Source: Piscinibacter gummiphilus (lineage in GTDB: Bacteria; Pseudomonadota; Gammaproteobacteria; Burkholderiales; Burkholderiaceae_C). From it: DNA of 64,000 nt. Below are positions 61,025 to 64,000 of this stretch, piece by piece (position 1 is the stretch's first letter; each line of letters opens with the position of its first letter). Where the stretch lies: contig NZ_CP015118.1 in assembly GCF_002116905.1 (NCBI RefSeq), forward strand, positions 992,001-1,056,000, in the 5' to 3' direction. Position numbers and translations under genes: made by a program. The notes under the pieces were generated by a model. That model searched no databases. It saw only the letters and a program-made list of their open reading frames with translations, and was not told the DNA's origin.

Positions 61025-61774
61025 ATGCAGAAGATCCACGTGCTGTTGAAGAAGGAAGAGCTCGATGGCGAGCGCCTCGACAGCAAGGTCGTCATCGTTC
61101 TCGACATCCTGTTCGCCACCACGACGATGGTGGGGGTGCTCGCCGACGGCGCGTCGGCGGTCGTGCCCATGGCCGACGGTCCGTCGGCGCTCGAGGAGGT
61201 GGCCCGCCGCCCCGAGGGCAGTTGCCTGCTGGCCGGTGAACTGAACGCCGAGACGCTGCCCGGGTTCCTGGCCGCCACGCCGTCGAACCTGATCGCCGAA
61301 GGCGTGAAGGGCCGCACCCTCGTCTACGCCACCACCAACGGCACACCGGCCGTGCTGGCCTCGAAGGGGGCGCACGCGGTGTACGTGGCGGCGCTCACGA
61401 ACGCGAAGGCGGTGGTGGACCACGTGGTGCGACACCACCCCGAGCGCACCGTGCTGATCGTCTGCGCCGGGTCGGCCGGCCGCTTCAACCTCGAAGATTT
61501 TTATGGGGCCGGTTACCTCGTGTCACTCTTCCGCGCGGCGGGCGGTGGACGCGACTACACGGACGCGGCGCTCGCCGCCGGCCTGCTGCACGCGCAGGGT
61601 GAAGGCCAGCCGGAAGCGCGGCACGCGTTGTGGCTCGCCCGCGTGGGCCGGCGCATGCTGTCCAAGGGCCTCGAGGACGAGGTGCGCTACGCGGCACGCA
61701 AGAGCTGGCTCGACGTCGTGCCGCGGTTCCAAGACGGGGTCGTGACACTGCTGGGGCAAAACTCCTCCCGCTGA
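61025..61774 (+). CDS. ComB-like 2-phosphosulfolactate phosphatase family protein
   Basis: A 249-residue ComB-family protein, named for a phosphatase of coenzyme M synthesis. VVIVLDILFATTTMVGVLAD, LAGELNAETLPGFLAATPSN, LVYATTNGTPAVLAS and CAGSAGRFNLEDFYGAG are the family segments, with metal-site Asp/Glu residues apparently kept. Bacteria like this are not known to make coenzyme M, so the real substrate is probably another phosphate ester. It is 13 nt after the thioesterase and last in the operon. Confidence 0.82.
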   Translation: MQKIHVLLKKEELDGERLDSKVVIVLDILFATTTMVGVLADGASAVVPMADGPSALEEVARRPEGSCLLAGELNAETLPGFLAATPSNLIAEGVKGRTLVYATTNGTPAVLASKGAHAVYVAALTNAKAVVDHVVRHHPERTVLIVCAGSAGRFNLEDFYGAGYLVSLFRAAGGGRDYTDAALAAGLLHAQGEGQPEARHALWLARVGRRMLSKGLEDEVRYAARKSWLDVVPRFQDGVVTLLGQNSSR

Positions 61775-61914
61775 CCCCCCGGGTGGAGGACTTGCCGCCT
61801 CCGAAGTTTTCAATCACATTCACGGGTCCAAGGTGGCCCGGGGATGCTGGGGGAGGTGCGCGAAACGACGCATCCGCATCCCGCGAGGCCGCCCGCCACG
61901 AAGGGCCGCCCGGC

Positions 61915-62586
61915 ATGATCCGTTCCAAGCAAGACTACCTCGCCTACCTGCAGGCCGACCGCATCGCCCTGGGCGTCCAGGGCCGGCTGAGCGAATGGCT
62001 GTTCGACGACGTGTGGCGGTTCCAGCGCCGCCTGCGCAAGGTCGAGTACCTCGCCAACACCCGCGCGAGCTGGCTGCGCCGCAAGTGGGCCACCTGGCGG
62101 TACATGTCGCTGTCCCGCACGCTCGGCTTCTCGATCCCCATCAACACGTTCGGCCCGGGCCTGTCCATTGCCCACCGCGGCACCATCGTCGTCAACAGCA
62201 AGGCGCGCATCGGCGCCAACTGCCGTCTGCACGTGTGCGTGAACATCGGCGAAAGCGTCGAGCCCGGCAGCACGCCGGTGGTGGGCGACAACTGCTACAT
62301 CGCGCCCGGGGTGAAGATCTTCGGCCGCATCGTGATCGGCCACAACACCGCGCTCGGCGCGAACGCCGTCGTCAACAAGAGCTTTCCGGACGGCAACGTC
62401 ACGCTGGCCGGCGCGCCGGCCCGGGTGGTCAACCGCCGCGGTGCCACCGGCATGCACACCCACGGCTACCCGCTGCCGTTCAGCACGCTGGCCCATCCCT
62501 CGGCCACGGCCAAGCCCAAGGCGCCCGCGCGGCCCGCGTCCGGCGAACGCGTGCTGCAGAGCGAAGGCTCGTCGCAGGCGGGTTGA
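61915..62586 (+). CDS. Left-handed beta-helix acyltransferase (serine acetyltransferase-like)
   Basis: A 223-residue protein with an N-terminal helical part (MIRSKQDYLAYLQADRIALG) and a hexapeptide-repeat segment (about 75-175: IAHRGTIVVNSKARIGANCR, PVVGDNCYIAPGVKIFGRIV, IGHNTALGANAVVNKSFPDG). NVTLAGAPARVV is the usual end of the helix. This layout is that of serine O-acetyltransferase relatives found with surface polysaccharide genes, but none are visible here. The tail from about 180 is Pro/Ala-rich and probably disordered. AAGGG lies about 10 nt before the ATG. Confidence 0.82.
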   Translation: MIRSKQDYLAYLQADRIALGVQGRLSEWLFDDVWRFQRRLRKVEYLANTRASWLRRKWATWRYMSLSRTLGFSIPINTFGPGLSIAHRGTIVVNSKARIGANCRLHVCVNIGESVEPGSTPVVGDNCYIAPGVKIFGRIVIGHNTALGANAVVNKSFPDGNVTLAGAPARVVNRRGATGMHTHGYPLPFSTLAHPSATAKPKAPARPASGERVLQSEGSSQAG

Positions 62587-62594
62587 ACGGCGGT

Positions 62595-63500
62595 TCAGTC
62601 GAGCGACAGGGGCCCTTGCACCTGCCCGGCTTCCGCCTGGATCCGCGCGGCGAACGCTGCGGGGCTTCCGCCCAGCACCGTGCTGCCGGCGCTTTCGAAG
62701 TGCCGGCGCAGGTCGGGTGACATCAGGGCCTCGCCGAATGCGGCGTTGAGCCGCGCCACCACGTCGCGCGGCGTGCCCGCGGGTGCGAAGACACCGAACA
62801 CCGAGGCCAGGTTCGCGTCCGGGAACCCCGCTTCGGCGAAGGTCGGCACGCCGGGCAGCATCGCCAGGCGCCTCGGACTGCCCACGGCCAGCGGCCGCAG
62901 CCGGCCGGTCGCCACGTGGGCGCGCTGCAGCGGGCCCGCGTTGGTCAGCAGCAGTTCGAACTGGCCGGCCAGCGCATCGTTGACCTGATGGCCGCCGCCC
63001 GCGTACGGCACGTGCGTGAGCGTGATGCCGGCCGAGGCCTGCACGCGGGCCAGCACCCGGTGTCCCGTGGTGCCCACGCCCGACGTGGCCCAGCGCAGGT
63101 GCCCGGGCGCCGCCCGCGCCTGCGCGACGACGTCGGCGAGCGAGCGTCCCGTGAAGGCCGGAGTCGCCACGAGCAGTGCGGGGGTCTCCAGCACCGCGAT
63201 GACCGGTGAGACCTCGCGTGGCTGCAGGAACAGCGGCGTGATGGCCGAGTAGCAGAGCGTGTGGCCGTCGGGCCGCGCGCGGGCGAGGGTGTCCAGCGCG
63301 ACGAGGCCGGCAGCGCCGGGGCGGTGCTCGACGAGGACGGGGGCGCCGAACCTCGGCTCGAGCGCCTGCGCCAGGCGTCGGGCCGCGTCGTCGCTCAGCC
63401 CGCCCGGCGGGTAGGCCACGATCAGGCGCAGGCCCGGCGCGGTGGCCCGGGCCGTCGATCCGATCGAGGCCGCGGCCAGCAGCCAGGTGCGGCGGTCCAT
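62595..63500 (-). CDS. Bug/TctC-family periplasmic binding protein
   Basis: A 301-residue binding protein with a short twin-arginine-like leader (MDRRTWLLAAASIG). LRLIVAYPPGGLSDDAARRL and RPGAAGLVALDTLARARPDG are the family segments. It is shorter and more divergent than the other two Bug proteins here. It lies 1 nt after the LysR-type gene on the same strand, the usual pairing, so its ligand is probably also the regulator's effector or a related acid. Confidence 0.88.
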   Translation of the reverse strand: MDRRTWLLAAASIGSTARATAPGLRLIVAYPPGGLSDDAARRLAQALEPRFGAPVLVEHRPGAAGLVALDTLARARPDGHTLCYSAITPLFLQPREVSPVIAVLETPALLVATPAFTGRSLADVVAQARAAPGHLRWATSGVGTTGHRVLARVQASAGITLTHVPYAGGGHQVNDALAGQFELLLTNAGPLQRAHVATGRLRPLAVGSPRRLAMLPGVPTFAEAGFPDANLASVFGVFAPAGTPRDVVARLNAAFGEALMSPDLRRHFESAGSTVLGGSPAAFAARIQAEAGQVQGPLSLD

Positions 63501-63501
63501 C

Positions 63502-64000
63502 TCAGCGCCGCGCGGTGGCGTGGCGGCGCGCCGCCTGGCGGGCGAGGTCCGTGAACATCGTGACCGCGCGGCCCGTGTCCTCGGCGCGATGCACGAGGGT
63601 CAGCGGTGCGTCGAGCCGGGCGCCCTCGGCGAGCCGCCGGTAGGCCACCGCGTGCGGATGGATGCCTTCCATCGACGCGGGCACCACGCTCACGCCGACG
63701 CCAGCGGCGACGAGGCTCAGTCCCGTCATCATGCGTTCGACCTCCGCGGCCACGTGGGGCCGGATGCCGTGTTCCTCGCACAGCGCGAGCAGGTTCGCGT
63801 ACAGGCCCGGTGCGCCCGGCCGTCGCACGAGGATGAACGGTTCGGCCGCGAGCTGGCGCAGCGCCACCGGGCGCGGTCGGGCCGAACGCCCGAGCGCGAG
63901 CGGGTGGTCGGAGGGCAGGGCGACCCGCACCGGTTCGTGCAGCAGCGGCGTGAAGACGAGGCCCGGCGGCCGCGCCACCGGCACGCGCAGGATGCCGCAG
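63502..64000 (-). CDS. LysR-type transcriptional regulator, effector-binding domain (N terminus outside window)
   Basis: The C-terminal 160-odd residues of a LysR-type regulator; the frame stays open to the window edge, so the HTH domain lies beyond 64000. GILRVPVARPPGLVFTPLLH, VRVALPSDHPLALG, PFILVRRPGAPGLYANLLAL and GLSLVAAGVGVSVVPASM are typical of the effector domain. It is upstream of the Bug gene, which it probably regulates. Confidence 0.85.
   Translation of the reverse strand, partial: CGILRVPVARPPGLVFTPLLHEPVRVALPSDHPLALGRSARPRPVALRQLAAEPFILVRRPGAPGLYANLLALCEEHGIRPHVAAEVERMMTGLSLVAAGVGVSVVPASMEGIHPHAVAYRRLAEGARLDAPLTLVHRAEDTGRAVTMFTDLARQAARRHATARR

Overview
The window is a GC-rich bacterial chromosome segment with tightly packed genes and many 1-14 nt overlaps. 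Gene content suggests a betaproteobacterium of the order Burkholderiales: orphan Bug/TctC-type binding proteins (three copies), a cphA'/cphA cyanophycin synthetase pair, a SorAB-type sulfite dehydrogenase, and many acyl-CoA dehydrogenases with their own etfBA. The genus is not determinable from the sequence alone. No rRNA, tRNA, CRISPR array, transposase or phage gene was seen.

Layout. 1-4040: end of an unknown gene, a tiny membrane ORF, RNA 3'-phosphate cyclase (rtcA), then a YfiR-like periplasmic protein with a CHASE8-type hybrid histidine kinase. 4042-11852: cyanophycin locus, with a DUF1854 gene and an ABC exporter on the minus strand, divergent from cphA' and cphA. 12077-14119: secreted double-CBM21 protein and a tandem TetR regulator. 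14152-19819: complete dipeptide/oligopeptide ABC importer. 20120-28235: lipid or acid catabolism genes (three acyl-CoA dehydrogenases, two SDRs, an acyl-CoA ligase, an alpha/beta hydrolase). 28222-35329: Bug protein, two tandem LivK-type binding proteins and livFGMH. 35881-42052: etfBA followed by an unassigned set (class II aldolase, 2-hydroxyacid dehydrogenase, cyclase, acyl-CoA ligase). 42062-44979: sulfite dehydrogenase plus its cytochrome, divergent from a PhnD-rhodanese fusion. 45095-46364: two DUF2239 paralogues and a GIY-YIG protein. 46497-55977: minus-strand beta-oxidation genes (Bug, ligase, ACAD, APH-like kinase, SDR, thiolase, FadB-like protein). 56293-61774: plus-strand operon of three ACADs, a hotdog thioesterase and a ComB-like protein. 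61915-64000: left-handed beta-helix acyltransferase, Bug protein and a LysR-type regulator cut by the window edge.

How it fits together. Acids or branched acyl compounds would enter by the Liv, Dpp and Bug-linked systems, be activated by the three AMP-forming ligases, and be oxidised by seven ACADs that pass electrons to EtfAB. Hydratases, SDR dehydrogenases and the thiolase complete the cycle. A palindrome of form TTCYGC-N3-GCRGAA recurs at the liv, etfBA, fadB-like and ACAD promoters and may mark one shared regulon. Cyanophycin synthesis would store the nitrogen. A family of REP-like palindromes sits between genes at five places, and the livK pair appears to be a tandem duplication that carried its REP element along.
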